Origin: Onthophagus taurus
Lineage: Eukaryota > Arthropoda > Insecta > Coleoptera > Scarabaeidae
Assembly: GCF_036711975.1 (NCBI RefSeq)
Contig: NC_091967.1
Location: 28,582,001 to 28,646,000 of the forward strand
Reading direction: 5' to 3'
DNA length: 64,000 nt
A program made the translations under genes and the position numbers. Of the stretch, positions 15,065 to 28,307 are shown piece after piece. Position 1 is the stretch's first letter. Each line of letters starts with the position of its first letter. Below the pieces are notes generated by a model. It did not search any database, was not told the origin of the DNA, and saw only the letters and a list, made by a program, of their open reading frames with translations.

Positions 15065-17575
15065 TACTACAAAAGTTGTAGCAAATTGTGCCCTTAACAC
15101 AACGGTCTGTAACTTTTTTGCTCCCAGATGCATCAATGAGCAGAATTTTTCAAAAATGTGGAAATTAGAAGAGTGTTGAAAAAAAACGGTATCCGGAGCA
15201 CAATACGGGAAACCTTCTACTACAAAAGTTGTAGCAAATTGTGCCCTCAACACAATTGTCTGTATCTTTTTTGCTTCCAGATGCATCAATGTGGAGAATT
15301 TTTCAAAAATGTGGAAATTACAAGAGTGTTAAAAAAACGGTATCCGGATCACAATACCGAAAAACTTTTACTACAAAAGTTGTAGCAAATTGTGCCCTCA
15401 ACACAATTGTCTGTATCTTTTTTGCTTCCAGATGCATCAATGTGGAGAATTTTTCAAAAATGAGGAAATTACAAGAGTGTTGAAAAAAAACGGTATCCGG
15501 ATCACAATACCGAAAAACTTTTACTACAAAAGTTGTAGCAAATTGTGCCCTTAACACAACGGTCTGTAACTTTTTTGCTCCCAGATGCATCAACGAGCAG
15601 AATTTTTCAAAAATGTCAAATTAGAAGACTGTTGAAAAAAAACGGTATCCGGAGCACAATACCGAAAAACATTTACTACAAAAGTTGTAGCAAATTGTGC
15701 CCTTAACACAACGGTCTATAACTTTTTTGCTCCCAGGTGCATCAATGTGGAGAATTTTTCAAAAATGTGGAAATTACAAGAGTGTTGAAAAAAAAACGGT
15801 ATCCGGAGCACAATACAGAAAAACTTTTACTACAAAAGTTGTAGGAAATTGTGCCCTCAACACAATTGTCTGTATCTTTTTCGCTCCCAGATGCATCAAT
15901 GAGCAGAATTTTTCAAAAATGTGGAAATTAGAAGAGTGTTGAAAAAAAACGGTATCCGGAGCACAATACGGGAAACCTTCTACTACAAAAGTTGTAGCAA
16001 ATTGTGCCCTCAACACAATTGTCTGTATCTTTTTTGCTTCCAGATGCATCAATGTGGAGAATTTTTCAAAAATGTGGAAATTACAAGAGTGTTAAAAAAA
16101 CGGTATCCGGATCACAATACCGAAAAACTTTTACTACAAAAGTTGTAGCAAATTGTGCCCTCAACACAATTGTCTGTATCTTTTTTGCTTCCAGATGCAT
16201 CAATGTGGAGAATTTTTCAAAAATGAGGAAATTACAAGAGTGTTGAAAAAAAACGGTATCCGGATCACAATACCGAAAAACTTTTACTACAAAAGTTGTA
16301 GCAAATTGTGCCCTTAACACAACGGTCTGTAACTTTTTTGCTCCCAGATGCATCAATGAGCAGAATTTTTCAAAAATGTGGAAATTAGAAGAGTGTTGAA
16401 AAAAAACGGTATCCGGAGCACAATACGGGAAACCTTCTACTACAAAAGTTGTAGCAAATTGTGCCCTCAACACAATTGTCTGTATCTTTTTTGCTTCCAG
16501 ATGCATCAATGTGGAGAATTTTTCAAAAATGTGGAAATTACAAGAGTGTTAAAAAAACGGTATCCGGATCACAATACCGAAAAACTTTTACTACAAAAGT
16601 TGTAGCAAATTGTGCCCTCAACACAATTGTCTGTATCTTTTTTGCTTCCAGATGCATCAATGTGGAGAATTTTTCAAAAATGAGGAAATTACAAGAGTGT
16701 TGAAAAAAAACGGTATCCGGATCACAATACCGAAAAACTTTTACTACAAAAGTTGTAGCAAATTGTGCCCTTAACACAACGGTCTGTAACTTTTTTGCTC
16801 CCAGATGCATCAACGAGCAGAATTTTTCAAAAATGTCAAATTAGAAGACTGTTGAAAAAAAACGGTATCCGGAGCACAATACCGAAAAACATTTACTACA
16901 AAAGTTGTAGCAAATTGTGCCCTTAACACAACGGTCTATAACTTTTTTGCTCCCAGGTGCATCAATGTGGAGAATTTTTCAAAAATGTGGAAATTACAAG
17001 AGTGTTGAAAAAAAAACGGTATCCGGAGCACAATACAGAAAAACTTTTACTACAAAAGTTGTAGGAAATTGTGCCCTCAACACAATTGTCTGTATCTTTT
17101 TCGCTCCCAGATGCATCAATGAGCAGAATTTTTCAAAAATGTGGAAATTAGAAGAGTGTTGAAAAAAAACGGTATCCGGAGCACAATACGGGAAACCTTC
17201 TACTACAAAAGTTGTAGCAAATTGTGCCCTCAACACAATTGTCTGTATCTTTTTTGCTTCCAGATGCATCAATGTGGAGAATTTTTCAAAAATGTGGAAA
17301 TTACAAGAGTGTTAAAAAAACGGTATCCGGATCACAATACCGAAAAACTTTTACTACAAAAGTTGTAGCAAATTGTGCCCTCAACACAATTGTCTGTATC
17401 TTTTTTGCTTCCAGATGCATCAATGTGGAGAATTTTTCAAAAATGAGGAAATTACAAGAGTGTTGAAAAAAAACGGTATCCGGATCACAATACCGAAAAA
17501 CTTTTACTACAAAAGTTGTAGCAAATTGTGCCCTTAACACAACGGTCTGTAACTTTTTTGCTCCCAGATGCATCA
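15065..17575. repeat. Higher-order repeat, period 1,220 bp (8 monomers, two copies)
   Basis: Variant monomers at 15,158, 15,241, 15,697, 15,921 and 16,004 recur at 16,378, 16,461, 16,917, 17,141 and 17,224, a constant offset of 1,220 bp. The GTCAAATTAG deletion variant is shared by both copies. Confidence 0.8.
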
Positions 17576-20222
17576 ACGAGCAGAATTTTTCAAAAATGTC
17601 AAATTAGAAGACTGTTGAAAAAAAACGGTATCCGGAGCACAATACCGAAAAACATTTACTACAAAAGTTGTAGCAAATTGTGCCCTTAACACAACGGTCT
17701 ATAACTTTTTTGCTCCCAGGTGCATCAATGTGGAGAATTTTTCAAAAATGTGGAAATTACAAGAGTGTTGAAAAAAAAACGGTATCCGGAGCACAATACA
17801 GAAAAACTTTTACTACAAAAGTTGTAGGAAATTGTGCCCTCAACACAATTGTCTGTATCTTTTTCGCTCCCAGATGCATCAATGTGGAGAATTTTTCAAA
17901 AATGTGGAAATTACAAGAGTGTTGAAAAAAAACGGTACCCGTATCACAATACAGAAAAACTTTTACTACAAAAGTTGTAGCAAATTGTGCCCTTAACACA
18001 ACGGTCTGTAACTTTTTTGCTCCCAGATGCATCAACGAGCAGAATTTTTCAAAAATGTCAAAATTAGAAGACTGTTGAAAAAAAACGGTATCCGGAGCAC
18101 AATACCGAAAAACATTTACTACAAAAGTTGTAGCAAATTGTGCCCTTAACACAACGGTCTATAACTTTTTTGCTCCCAGGTGCATCAATGTGGAGAATTT
18201 TTCAAAAATGTGGAAATTACAAGAGTGTTGAAAAAAAAACGGTATCCGGAGCACAATACAGAAAAACTTTTACTACAAAAGTTGTAGGAAATTGTGCCCT
18301 CAACACAATTGTCTGTATCTTTTTCGCTCCCAGATGCATCAATGTGGAGAATTTTTCAAAAATGTGGAAATTACAAGAGTGTTGAAAAAAAACGGTACCC
18401 GTATCACAATACAGAAAAACTTTTACTACAAAAGTTGTAGCAAATTGTGCCCTTAACACAACGGTCTGTAACTTTTTTGCTCCCAGATGCATCAACGAGC
18501 AGAATTTTTCAAAAATGTCAAAATTAGAAGACTGTTGAAAAAAAACGGTATCCGGAGCACAATACCGAAAAACATTTACTACAAAAGTTGTAGCAAATTG
18601 TGCCCTTAACACAACGGTCTATAACTTTTTTGCTCCCAGGTGCATCAATGTGGAGAATTTTTCAAAAATGTGGAAATTACAAGAGTGTTGAAAAAAAAAC
18701 GGTATCCGGAGCACAATACAGAAAAACTTTTACTACAAAAGTTGTAGGAAATTGTGCCCTCAACACAATTGTCTGTATCTTTTTTGCTCCCAGATGCATC
18801 AATGTGGAGAATTTTTCAAAAATGTGGAAATTACAAGAGTGTTGAAAAAAAACGGTATCCGGATCACAATACCGAAAAACTTTTACTACAAAAGTTGTAG
18901 CAAATTGTGCCCTTAACACAACGGTCTATAGCTTTTTTGCTCCCAGGTGCATCAATGTGGAGAATTTTTCAAAAATGTGGAAATTACAAGAGTGTTGAAA
19001 AAAAAACGGTATCCGGAGCACAATACAGAAAAACTTTTACTACAAAAGTTGTAGGAAATTGTGCCCTCAACACAATTGTCTGTATCTTTTTTGCTCCCAG
19101 ATGCATCAATGTGGAGAATTTTTCAAAAATGTGGAAATTACAAGAGTGTTGAAAAAAAACGGTATCTGGATCACAATACAGAAAAACTTTTACTACAAAA
19201 GTTGTAGCAAATTGTGCCCTTAACACAACGGTCTGTACCTTTTTCGCTCCCAGATGCATCAATGAGCAGAATTTTTCAAAAATGTGGAAATTAGAAGAGT
19301 GTTGAAAAAAAACGGTATCCGGAGCACAATACGGGAAAACTTCTACTACAAAAGTTGTAGCAAATTGTGCCCTCAACACAATTGTCTGTATCTTTTTTGC
19401 TTCCAGATGCATCAATGTGGAGAATTTTTCAAAAATGAGGAAATTACAAGAGTGTTGAAAAAAAACGGTATCCGGAGCACAATACCGAAAAACATTTACT
19501 ACAAAAGTTGTAGCAAATTGTGCCCTTAACACAACGGTCTATAACTTTTTTGCTCCCAGGTGCATCAATGTGGAGAATTTTTCAAAAATGTGGAAATTAC
19601 AAGAGTGTTGAAAAAAAAACGGTATCCGGAGCACAATACAGAAAAACTTTTACTACAAAAGTTGTAGGAAATTGTGCCCTCAACACAATTGTCTGTATCT
19701 TTTTCGCTCCCAGATGCATCAATGTGGAGAATTTTTCAAAAATGTGGAAATTACAAGAGTGTTGAAAAAAAACGGTACCCGTATCACAATACAGAAAAAC
19801 TTTTACTACAAAAGTTGTAGCAAATTGTACCCTTAACACAACGGTCTCTAACTTTTTTGCTCCCAGATGCATCAATGAGCAGAATTTTTCAAAAATGTCA
19901 AAATTAGAAGACTGTTGAAAAAAAACGGTATCCGGAGCACAATACCGAAAAACATTTTCTACAAAAGTTGTAGCAAATTGTGCCCTTAACACAACGGTCT
20001 ATAACTTTTTTGCTCCCAGGTGCATCAATGTGGAGAATTTTTCAAAAATGTGGAAATTACAAGAGTGTTGAAAAAAAAACGGTATCCGGAGCACAATACA
20101 GAAAATCTTTTACTACAAAAGTTGTAGGAAATTGTGCCCTCAACACAATTGTCTGTATCTTTTTTGCTCCCAGATGCATCAATGTGGAGAATTTTTCAAA
20201 AATGTGGAAATTACAAGAGTGT
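17484..20222. repeat. Segmental duplication inside the satellite, copy 2
   Basis: Partner of 4,017-6,755. It is flanked on both sides by monomers that do not match the flanks of copy 1, so the event moved or copied a defined multi-monomer block rather than expanding in place. Confidence 0.85.
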
Positions 20223-23165
20223 TGAAAAAAAACGGTATCCGGATCACAATACAGAAAAACTTTTACTACAAAAGTTGTAGCAAATTGTGCCCTTAACACA
20301 ACGGTCTGTAACTTTTTTGCTCCCAGATGCATCAACGAGCAGAATTTTTCAAAAATGTCAAAATTAGAAGACTGTTGAAAAAAAACGGTATCCGGAGCAC
20401 AATACCGAAAAACATTTACTACAAAAGTTGTAGCAAATTGTGCCCTTAACACAACGGTCTATAACTTTTTTGCTCCCAGGTGCATCAATGTGGAGAATTT
20501 TTCAAAAATGTGGAAATTACAAGAGTGTTGAAAAAAAACGGTATCCGGAGCACAATACCGAAAAACATTTACTACAAAAGTTGTAGCAAATTGTGCCCTT
20601 AACACAACGGTCTGTAACTTTTTTGCTCCCAGATGCATCAATGAGCAGAATTTTTCAAAAATGTGGAAATTAGAAGAGTGTTGAAAAAAAAACGGTATCC
20701 GGAGCACAATACGGGAAACCTTCTACTACAAAAGTTGTAGCAAATTGTGCCCTCAACACAATTGTCTGTATCTTTTTTGCTTCCAGATGCATCAATGTGG
20801 AGAATTTTTCAAAAATGAGGAAATTACAAGAGTGTTGAAAAAAAACGGTATCCGGATCACAATACCGAAAAACTTTTACTACAAAAGTTGTAGCAAATTG
20901 TGCCCTTAACACAACGGTCTGTAACTTTTTTGCTCCCAGATGCATCAACGAGCAGAATTTTTCAAAAATGTCAAAATTAGAAGACTGTTGAAAAAAAAAC
21001 GGTATCCGGAGCACAATACCGAAAAACATTTACTACAAAAGTTGTAGCAAATTGTGCCCTTAACACAACGGTCTGTAACTTTTTTGCTCCCAGATGCATC
21101 AACGAGCAGAATTTTTCAAAAATGTCAAAATTAGAAGACTGTTGAAAAAAAACGGTATCCGGAGCACAATACCGAAAAACATTTACTACAAAAGTTGTAG
21201 CAAATTGTGCCCTTAACACAACGGTCTATAACTTTTTTGCTCCCAGGTGCATCAATGTGGAGAATTTTTCAAAAATGTGGAAATTACAAGAGTGTTGAAA
21301 AAAAAACGGTATCCGGAGCACAATACAGAAAAACTTTTACTACAAAAGTTGTAGGAAATTGTGCCCTCAACACAATTGTCTGTATCTTTTTTGCTCCCAA
21401 ATGCATCAATGTGGAGAATTTTTCAAAAATGTGGAAATTACAAGAGTGTTGAAAAAAAACGGTATCCGGAGCACAATACCGAAAAACATTTACTACAAAA
21501 GTTGTAGCAAATTGCGCCCTTAACACAACGGTCTATAACTTTTTTGCTCCCAGGTGCATCAATGTGGAGAATTTTTCAAAAATGTGGAAATTACAAGAGT
21601 GTTGAAAAAAAAACGGTATCCGGAGCACAATACAGAAAAACTTTTACTACAAAAGTTGTAGGAAATTGTGCCCTCAACACAATTGTCTGTATCTTTTTTG
21701 CTCCCAGATGCATCAATGTGGAGAATTTTTCAAAAATGTGGAAATTACAAGAGTGTTGAAAAAAAACGGTATCCGGATCACAATACAGAAAAACTTTTAC
21801 TACAAAAGTTGTAGCAAATTGTGCCCTTAACACAACGGTCTGTAACTTTTTTGCTCCCAGATGCATCAACGAGCAGAATTTTTCAAAAATGTCAAAATTA
21901 GAAGACTGTTGAAAAAAAACGGTATCCGGAGCACAATACCGAAAAACATTTACTACAAAAGTTGTAGCAAATTGTGCCCTTAACACAACGGTCTATAACT
22001 TTTTTGCTCCCAGGTGCATCAATGTGGAGAATTTTTCAAAAATGTGGAAATTACAAGAGTGTTGAAAAAAAACGGTATCCGGAGCACAATACCGAAAAAC
22101 ATTTACTACAAAAGTTGTAGCAAATTGTGCCCTTAACACAACGGTCTGTAACTTTTTTGCTCCCAGATGCATCAATGAGCAGAATTTTTCAAAAATGTGG
22201 AAATTAGAAGAGTGTTGAAAAAAAACGGTATCCGGAGCACAATACGGGAAACCTTCTACTACAAAAGTTGTAGCAAATTGTGCCCTCAACACAATTGTCT
22301 GTATCTTTTTTGCTTCCAGATGCATCAATGTGGAGAATTTTTCAAAAATGTGGAAATTACAAGAGTGTTGAAAAAAAACGGTATCCGGATCACAATACCG
22401 AAAAACTTTTACTACAAAAGTTGTAGCAAATTGTGCCCTCAATACAATTGTCTGTATCTTTTTTGCTTCCAGATGCATCAATGTGGAGAATTTTTCAAAA
22501 ATGAGGAAATTACAAGAGTGTTGAAAAAAAACGGTATCCGGATCACAATACCGAAAAACTTTTACTACAAAAGTTGTAGCAAATTGTGCCCTTAACACAA
22601 CGGTCTCTAACTTTTTTGCTCCCAGATGCATCAACGAGCAGAACTTTTCAAAAATGTCAAAATTAGAAGACTGTTGAAAAAAAACGGTATCCGGAGCACA
22701 ATACCGAAAAACATTTACTACAAAAGTTGTAGCAAATTGTGCCCTTAACACAACGGTCTATAACTTTTTTGCTCCCAAGTGCATCAATGTGGAGAATTTT
22801 TCAAAAATGTGGAAATTACAAGAGTGTTGAAAAAAAAACGGTATCCGGAGCACAATACAGAAAAACTTTTACTACAAAAGTTGTAGGAAATTGTGCCCTC
22901 AACACAATTGTCTGTATCTTTTTCGCTCCCAGATGCATCAATGTGGAGAATTTTTCAAAAATGTGGAAATTACAAGAGTGTTGAAAAAAAACGGTACCCG
23001 TATCACAATACAGAAAAACTTTTACTACAAAAGTTGTAGCAAATTGTACCCTTAACACAACGGTCTATAACTTTTTTGCTCCCAGGTGCATCAATGTGGA
23101 GAATTTTTCAAAAATGTGGAAATTACAAGAGTGTTGAAAAAAAACGGTATCCGGATCACAATACA

Positions 23166-25304
23166 GAAAAACTTTTACTACAAAAGTTGTAGCAAATTGT
23201 GCCCTTAACACAACGGTCTGTAACTTTTTTGCTCCCAGATGCATCAATGAGCAGAATTTTTCAAAAATGTGGAAATTAGAAGAGTGTTGAAGAAAAACGG
23301 TATCCGGAGCACAATACGGGAAAACTTCTACTACAAAAGTTGTAGCAAATTGTGCCCTCAACACAATTGTCTGTATCTTTTTTGCTCCCAGATGCATCAA
23401 TGTGGAGAATTTTTCAAAAATGTGGAAATTACAAGAGTGTTGAAAAGAAACGGTATCCGGAGCACAATACCGAAAAACATTTACTACAAAAGTTGTAGCA
23501 AATTGTGCCCTTAACACAACGGTTTGTAACTTTTTTGCTCCCAGATGCATCAATGAGCAGAATTTTTCAAAAATGTGGAAATTAGAAGAGTGTTGAAAAA
23601 AAACGGTATCCGGAGCACAATACCGAAAAACATTTACTACAAAAGTTGTAGCAAATTGTGCCCTTAACACAACGGTCTGTAACTTTTTTGCTCCCAGATG
23701 CATCAATGAGCAGAATTTTTCAAAAATGTGGAAATTAGAAGAGTGTTGAAAAAAAACGGTATCCGGAGCACAATACGGGAAACCTTCTACTACAAAAGTT
23801 GTAGCAAATTGTGCCCTCAACACAATTGTCTGTATCTTTTTTGCTTCCAGATGCATCAATGTGGAGAATTTTTCAAAAATGAGGAAATTACAAGAGTGTT
23901 GAAAAAAAACGGTATCCGGATCACAATACCGAAAAACTTTTACTACAAAAGTTGTAGCAAATTGTGCCCTTAACACAACGGTCTGTAACTTTTTTGCTCC
24001 CAGATGCATCAATGAGCAGAATTTTTCAAAAATGTGGAAATTAGAAGAGTGTTGAAAAAAAACGGTATCCGGAGCACAATACGGGAAAACTTCTACTACA
24101 AAAGTTGTAGCAAATTGTGCCCTCAACACAATTGTCTGTATCTTTTTTGCTCCCAGATGCATCAATGTGGAGAATTTTTCAAAAATGTGGAAATTACAAG
24201 AGTGTTGAAAAGAAACGGTATCCGGAGCACAATACCGAAAAACATTTACTACAAAAGTTGTAGCAAATTGTGCCCTTAACACAACGGTTTGTAACTTTTT
24301 TGCTCCCAGATGCATCAATGAGCAGAATTTTTCAAAAATGTGGAAATTAGAAGAGTGTTGAAAAAAAACGGTATCCGGAGCACAATACCGAAAAACATTT
24401 ACTACAAAAGTTGTAGCAAATTGTGCCCTTAACACAACGGTCTGTAACTTTTTTGGTCCCAGATGCATCAATGAGCAGAATTTTTCAAAAATGTGGAAAT
24501 TAGAAGAGTGTTGAAAAAAAACGGTATCCGGAGCACAATACGGGAAACCTTCTACTACAAAAGTTGTAGCAAATTGTGCCCTCAACACAATTGTCTGTAT
24601 CTTTTTTGCTTCCAGATGCATCAATGTGGAGAATTTTTCAAAAATGAGGAAATTACAAGAGTGTTGAAAAAAAACGGTATCCGGATCACAATACCGAAAA
24701 ACTTTTACTACAAAAGTTGTAGCAAATTGTGCCCTTAACACAACGGTCTGTAACTTTTTTGCTCCCAGATGCATCAATGAGCAGAATTTTTCAAAAATGT
24801 GGAAATTAGAAGAGTGTTGAAAAAAAACGGTATCCGGAGCACAATACGGGAAAACTTCTACTACAAAAGTTGTAGCAAATTGTGCCCTCAACACAATTGT
24901 CTGTATCTTTTTTGCTCCCAGATGCATCAATGTGGAGAATTTTTCAAAAATGTGGAAATTACAAGAGTGTTGAAAAGAAACGGTATCCGGAGCACAATAC
25001 CGAAAAACATTTACTACAAAAGTTGTAGCAAATTGTGCCCTTAACACAACGGTTTGTAACTTTTTTGCTCTCAGATGCATCAATGAGCAGAATTTTTCAA
25101 AAATGTGGAAATTAGAAGAGTGTTGAAAAAAAACGGTATCCGGAGCACAATACCGAAAAACATTTACTACAAGAGTTGTAGCAAATTGTGCCCTTAACAC
25201 AACGGTCTGTAACTTTTTTGCTCCCAGATGCATCAATGAGCAGAATTTTTCAAAAATGTGGAAATTAGAAGAGTGTTGAAAAAAAACGGTATCCGGAGCA
25301 CAAT
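23166..25304. repeat. Higher-order repeat, period 765 bp (5 monomers, about 2.8 copies)
   Basis: Landmark variants at 23,269, 24,034 and 24,799, and at 23,728 and 24,493, are spaced by exactly 765 bp (5 x 153). The regular phase leaves the minus strand open across 23,065-25,506, the longest stop-free stretch in the satellite (813 codons). Confidence 0.85.
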
Positions 25305-28013
25305 ACAGAAAAACTTTTACTACAAAAGTTGTAGGAAATTGTGCCCTCAACACAATTGTCTGTATCTTTTTTGCTCCCAGATGCATCAATGTGGAGAATT
25401 TTTCAAAAATGTGGAAATTACAAGAGTGTTGAAAAAAAACGGTATCCGGATCACAATACAGAAAAACTTTTACTACAAAAGATGTAGCAAATTGTGCCCT
25501 TAACACAACGGTCTATAACTTTTTTGCTCCCAGATGCATCAATGAGCAGAATTTTTCAAAAATGTGGAAATTAGAAGAGTGTTGAAAAAAAACGGTATCC
25601 GGATCACAATACAGAAAAACTTTTACTACAAAAGTTGTAGCAAATTGTACCCTTAACACAACGGTCTCTAACTTTTTTGCTCCCAGATGCATCAATGAGC
25701 AGAAGTTTTCAAAAATGTCAAAATTAGAAGACTGTTGAAAAAAAACGGTATCCGGAGCACAATACCGAAAAACATTTACTACAAAAGTTGTAGCAAATTG
25801 TGCCCTTAACACAACGGTCTATAACTTTTTTGCTCCCAGGTGCATCAATGTGGAGAATTTTTCAAAAATGTGGAAATTACAAGAGTGTTGAAAAAAAACG
25901 GTATCCGGATCACAATACAGAAAAACTTTTACTACAAAAGTTGTAGCAAATTGTGCCCTTAACACAACGGTCTGTAACTTTTTTGCTCCCAGATGCATCA
26001 ATGAGCAGAATTTTTCAAAAATGTGGAAATTAGAAGAGTGTTGAAAAAAAAACGGTATCCGGAGCACAATACAGAAAAACTTTTACTACAAAAGTTGTAG
26101 GAAATTGTGCCCTCAACACAATTGTCTGTATCTTTTTTGCTCCCAGATGCATCAATGTGGAGAATTATTCAAAAATGTGGAAATTACAAGAGTGTTGAAA
26201 AAAAACGGTATCCGGATCACAATACAGAAAAACTTTTACTACAAAAGTTGTAGCAAATTGTGCCCTTAACACAACGGTCTGTAACTTTTTTGCTCCCAGA
26301 TGCATCAATGAGCAGAATTTTTCAAAAATGTGGAAATTACAAGAGTGTTGAAAAAAAAACGGTATCCGGAGCACAATACAGAAAAACTTTTACTACAAAA
26401 GTTGTAGGAAATTGTGCCCTCAACACAATTGTCTGTATCTTTTTTGCTCCCAGATGCATCAATGTGGAGAATTTTTCAAAAATGTGGAAATTACAAGAGT
26501 GTTGAAAAAAAACGGTATCCGGATCACAATACAGAAAAACTTTTACTACAAAAGTTGTAGCAAATTGTGCCCTTAACACAACGGTCTGTAACTTTTTTGC
26601 TCCCAGATGCATCAATGAGCAGAATTTTTCAAAAATGTGGAAATTAGAAGAGTGTTGAAAAAAAAACGGTATCCGGAGCACAATACAGAAAAACTTTTAC
26701 TACAAAAGTTGTAGGAAATTGTGCCCTCAACACAATTGTCTGTATCTTTTTTGCTCCCAGATGCATCAATGTGGAGAATTTTTCAAAAATGTGGAAATTA
26801 CAAGAGTGTTGAAAAAAAACGGTATCCGGATCACAATACAGAAAAACTTTTACTACAAAAGTTGTAGCAAATTGTGCCCTTAACACAACGGTCTGTAACT
26901 TTTTTGCTCCCAGATGCATCAATGAGCAGAATTTTTCAAAAATGTGGAAATTAGAAGAGTGTTGAAAAAAAACGGTATCCGGAGCACAATACGGGAAAAC
27001 TTCTACTACAAAAGTTGTAGCGAATTGTGCCCTCAACACAATTGTCTGTATCTTTTTTGCTTCCAGATGCATCAATGTGGAGAATTTTTCAAAAATGTGG
27101 AAATTACAAGAGTGTTGAAAAAAAACGGTATCCGTATCACAATACCGAAAAACTTTTACTACAAAAGTTGTAGCAAATTGTGCCCTTAACACAACGGTCT
27201 GTAACTTTTTTGCTCCCAGATGCATCAATGAGCAGAATTTTTCAAAAATGTCAAAATTAGAAGACTGTTGAAAAAAAACGGTATCCGGAGCACAATACCG
27301 AAAAATATTTACTACAAAAGTTGTAGCAAATTGTGCCCTTAACTCAACGGTCTATAACTTTTTTGCTCCCAGGTGCATCAATGTGGAGAATTTTTCAAAA
27401 ATGTGGAAATTACAAGAGTGTTGAAAAAAAACGGTATCCGGATCACAATACAGAAAAACTTTTACTACAAAAGTTGTAGCAAATTGTGCCCTTAACACAA
27501 CGGTCTATAACTTTTTTGCTCCCAGATGCATCAATGAGCAGAATTTTTCAAAAATGTGGAAATTAGAAGAGTGTTGAAAAAAAACGGTATCCGGATCACA
27601 ATACAGAAAAACTTTTACTACAAAAGTTGTAGCAAATTGTACCCTTAACACAACGGTCTATAACTTTTTTGCTCCCAGGTGCATCAATGTGGAGAATTTT
27701 TCAAAAATGTGGAAATTACAAGAGTGTTGAAAAAAAAACGGTATCCGGAGCACAATACAGAAAAACTTTTACTACAAAAGTTGTAGGAAATTGTGCCCTC
27801 AACACAATTGTCTGTATCTTTTTTGCTCCCAGATGCATCAATGTGGAGAATTTTTCAAAAATGTGGAAATTACAAGAGTGTTGAAAAAAAACGGTATCCG
27901 GATCACAATACAGAAAAACTTTTACTACAAAAGTTGTAGCAAATTGTGCCCTTAACACAACGGTCTTTTTGGTCAACTTTTTTGCTCCCAGATGCATCAA
28001 TGAGCAGAATTTT

Positions 28014-28238
28014 AATAATTAAAGATATTAATAAAATTATAGATGCAAGAGTTTGTGTAATAAAATATTTTATTGCTGCTTCAGAAGCTATAGAATTTTT
28101 AGTATTTCTTATTAAAGGAATAATAGCTAAAAGATTGATTTCTAATCCTAATCATATTCTTATTCAAGAGTAAGATGAAATAGAGATAATAGTTCCAAAT
28201 ATTAAAGTAAATATAAAAATAATTTTATTTAGGGAGAT
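28014..28238 (-). pseudogene. ND2: NADH dehydrogenase subunit 2, N-terminal 75 codons (mitochondrial origin)
   Basis: Read on the minus strand with the invertebrate mitochondrial code (TGA = Trp, ATA = Met), the frame directly after tRNA-Met gives the conserved ND2 start, including GTIISISSYSW, GLEINLLAIIPL and SEAAIKYFITQTLAS. These are the typical first helices of this complex I membrane subunit. The frame is open from 28,238 (start ATC or a nearby codon) to the satellite junction, where the gene is cut after about 75 of roughly 335 codons. With the nuclear code it contains TGA stops, so it cannot be expressed in the nucleus. No frameshift was seen, consistent with recent insertion. The plus-strand frame over 27,946-28,173 is its antisense shadow. 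Confidence 0.93.
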
Positions 28239-28307
28239 TAAAAAGAAAAGGATTAGAACCTTTATGATTGGGGTATGAACCCAGTAGTTTAATTAGCTTA
28301 TCTTTTT
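28239..28307 (-). tRNA. trnM: tRNA-Met (CAU), mitochondrial type, in NUMT
   Basis: A 69-nt sequence with a 7-bp acceptor stem AAAAAGA/TCTTTTT, anticodon loop GGGTTCATACCCC with anticodon CAT, and TCTAATCC in the T arm. It abuts ND2 and overlaps tRNA-Gln by one base on the opposite strand, as in insect mitochondria. It is presumably inactive in the nucleus. Confidence 0.93.

Larger units (their letters stand above)
1..28013. repeat. 153-bp tandem satellite array (about 183 monomers)
   Basis: The sequence is a continuous head-to-tail array of a monomer of 153 bp (154 when the A-run is one base longer). Recurring landmarks are an 8-9 base A-run, CGGTATCCGGA, CTACAAAAGTTGTAG, TTTTTTGCTCCCAGATGCAT and GAATTTTTCAAAAATG. 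Several monomer subfamilies differ at fixed sites: TTACAAGAGTG versus TTAGAAGACTG; ATGTGGAGAA, ATGAGCAGAA or ACGAGCAGAA; GGATCACAAT versus GGAGCACAAT; and CTCAACACAATTG versus CTTAACACAACGG. The array runs off the left edge. Its last monomer is cut at 28,013, and the final unit carries a short insertion near 27,965. Because 153 is 51 codons, long open frames exist on both strands; I read these as a by-product of monomer length. Arrays like this are typical of insect (peri)centromeric heterochromatin; that location is inference. Confidence 0.97.

Noticed and set aside
155-27900. Dozens of open frames of 60-813 codons in the satellite
   Set aside because: They repeat the same 51-residue unit, occur on both strands at once, start and stop where A-run length changes, and have no recognisable domain; they follow from monomer length being a multiple of three.
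1-28013. Regular repeats as a possible CRISPR array
   Set aside because: There are no unique spacers; repeats are directly adjacent and the genome is eukaryotic.
27946-28173. Plus-strand frame crossing the satellite-NUMT junction
   Set aside because: It is antisense to ND2 and fused to satellite sequence; the mitochondrial reading on the minus strand explains it.
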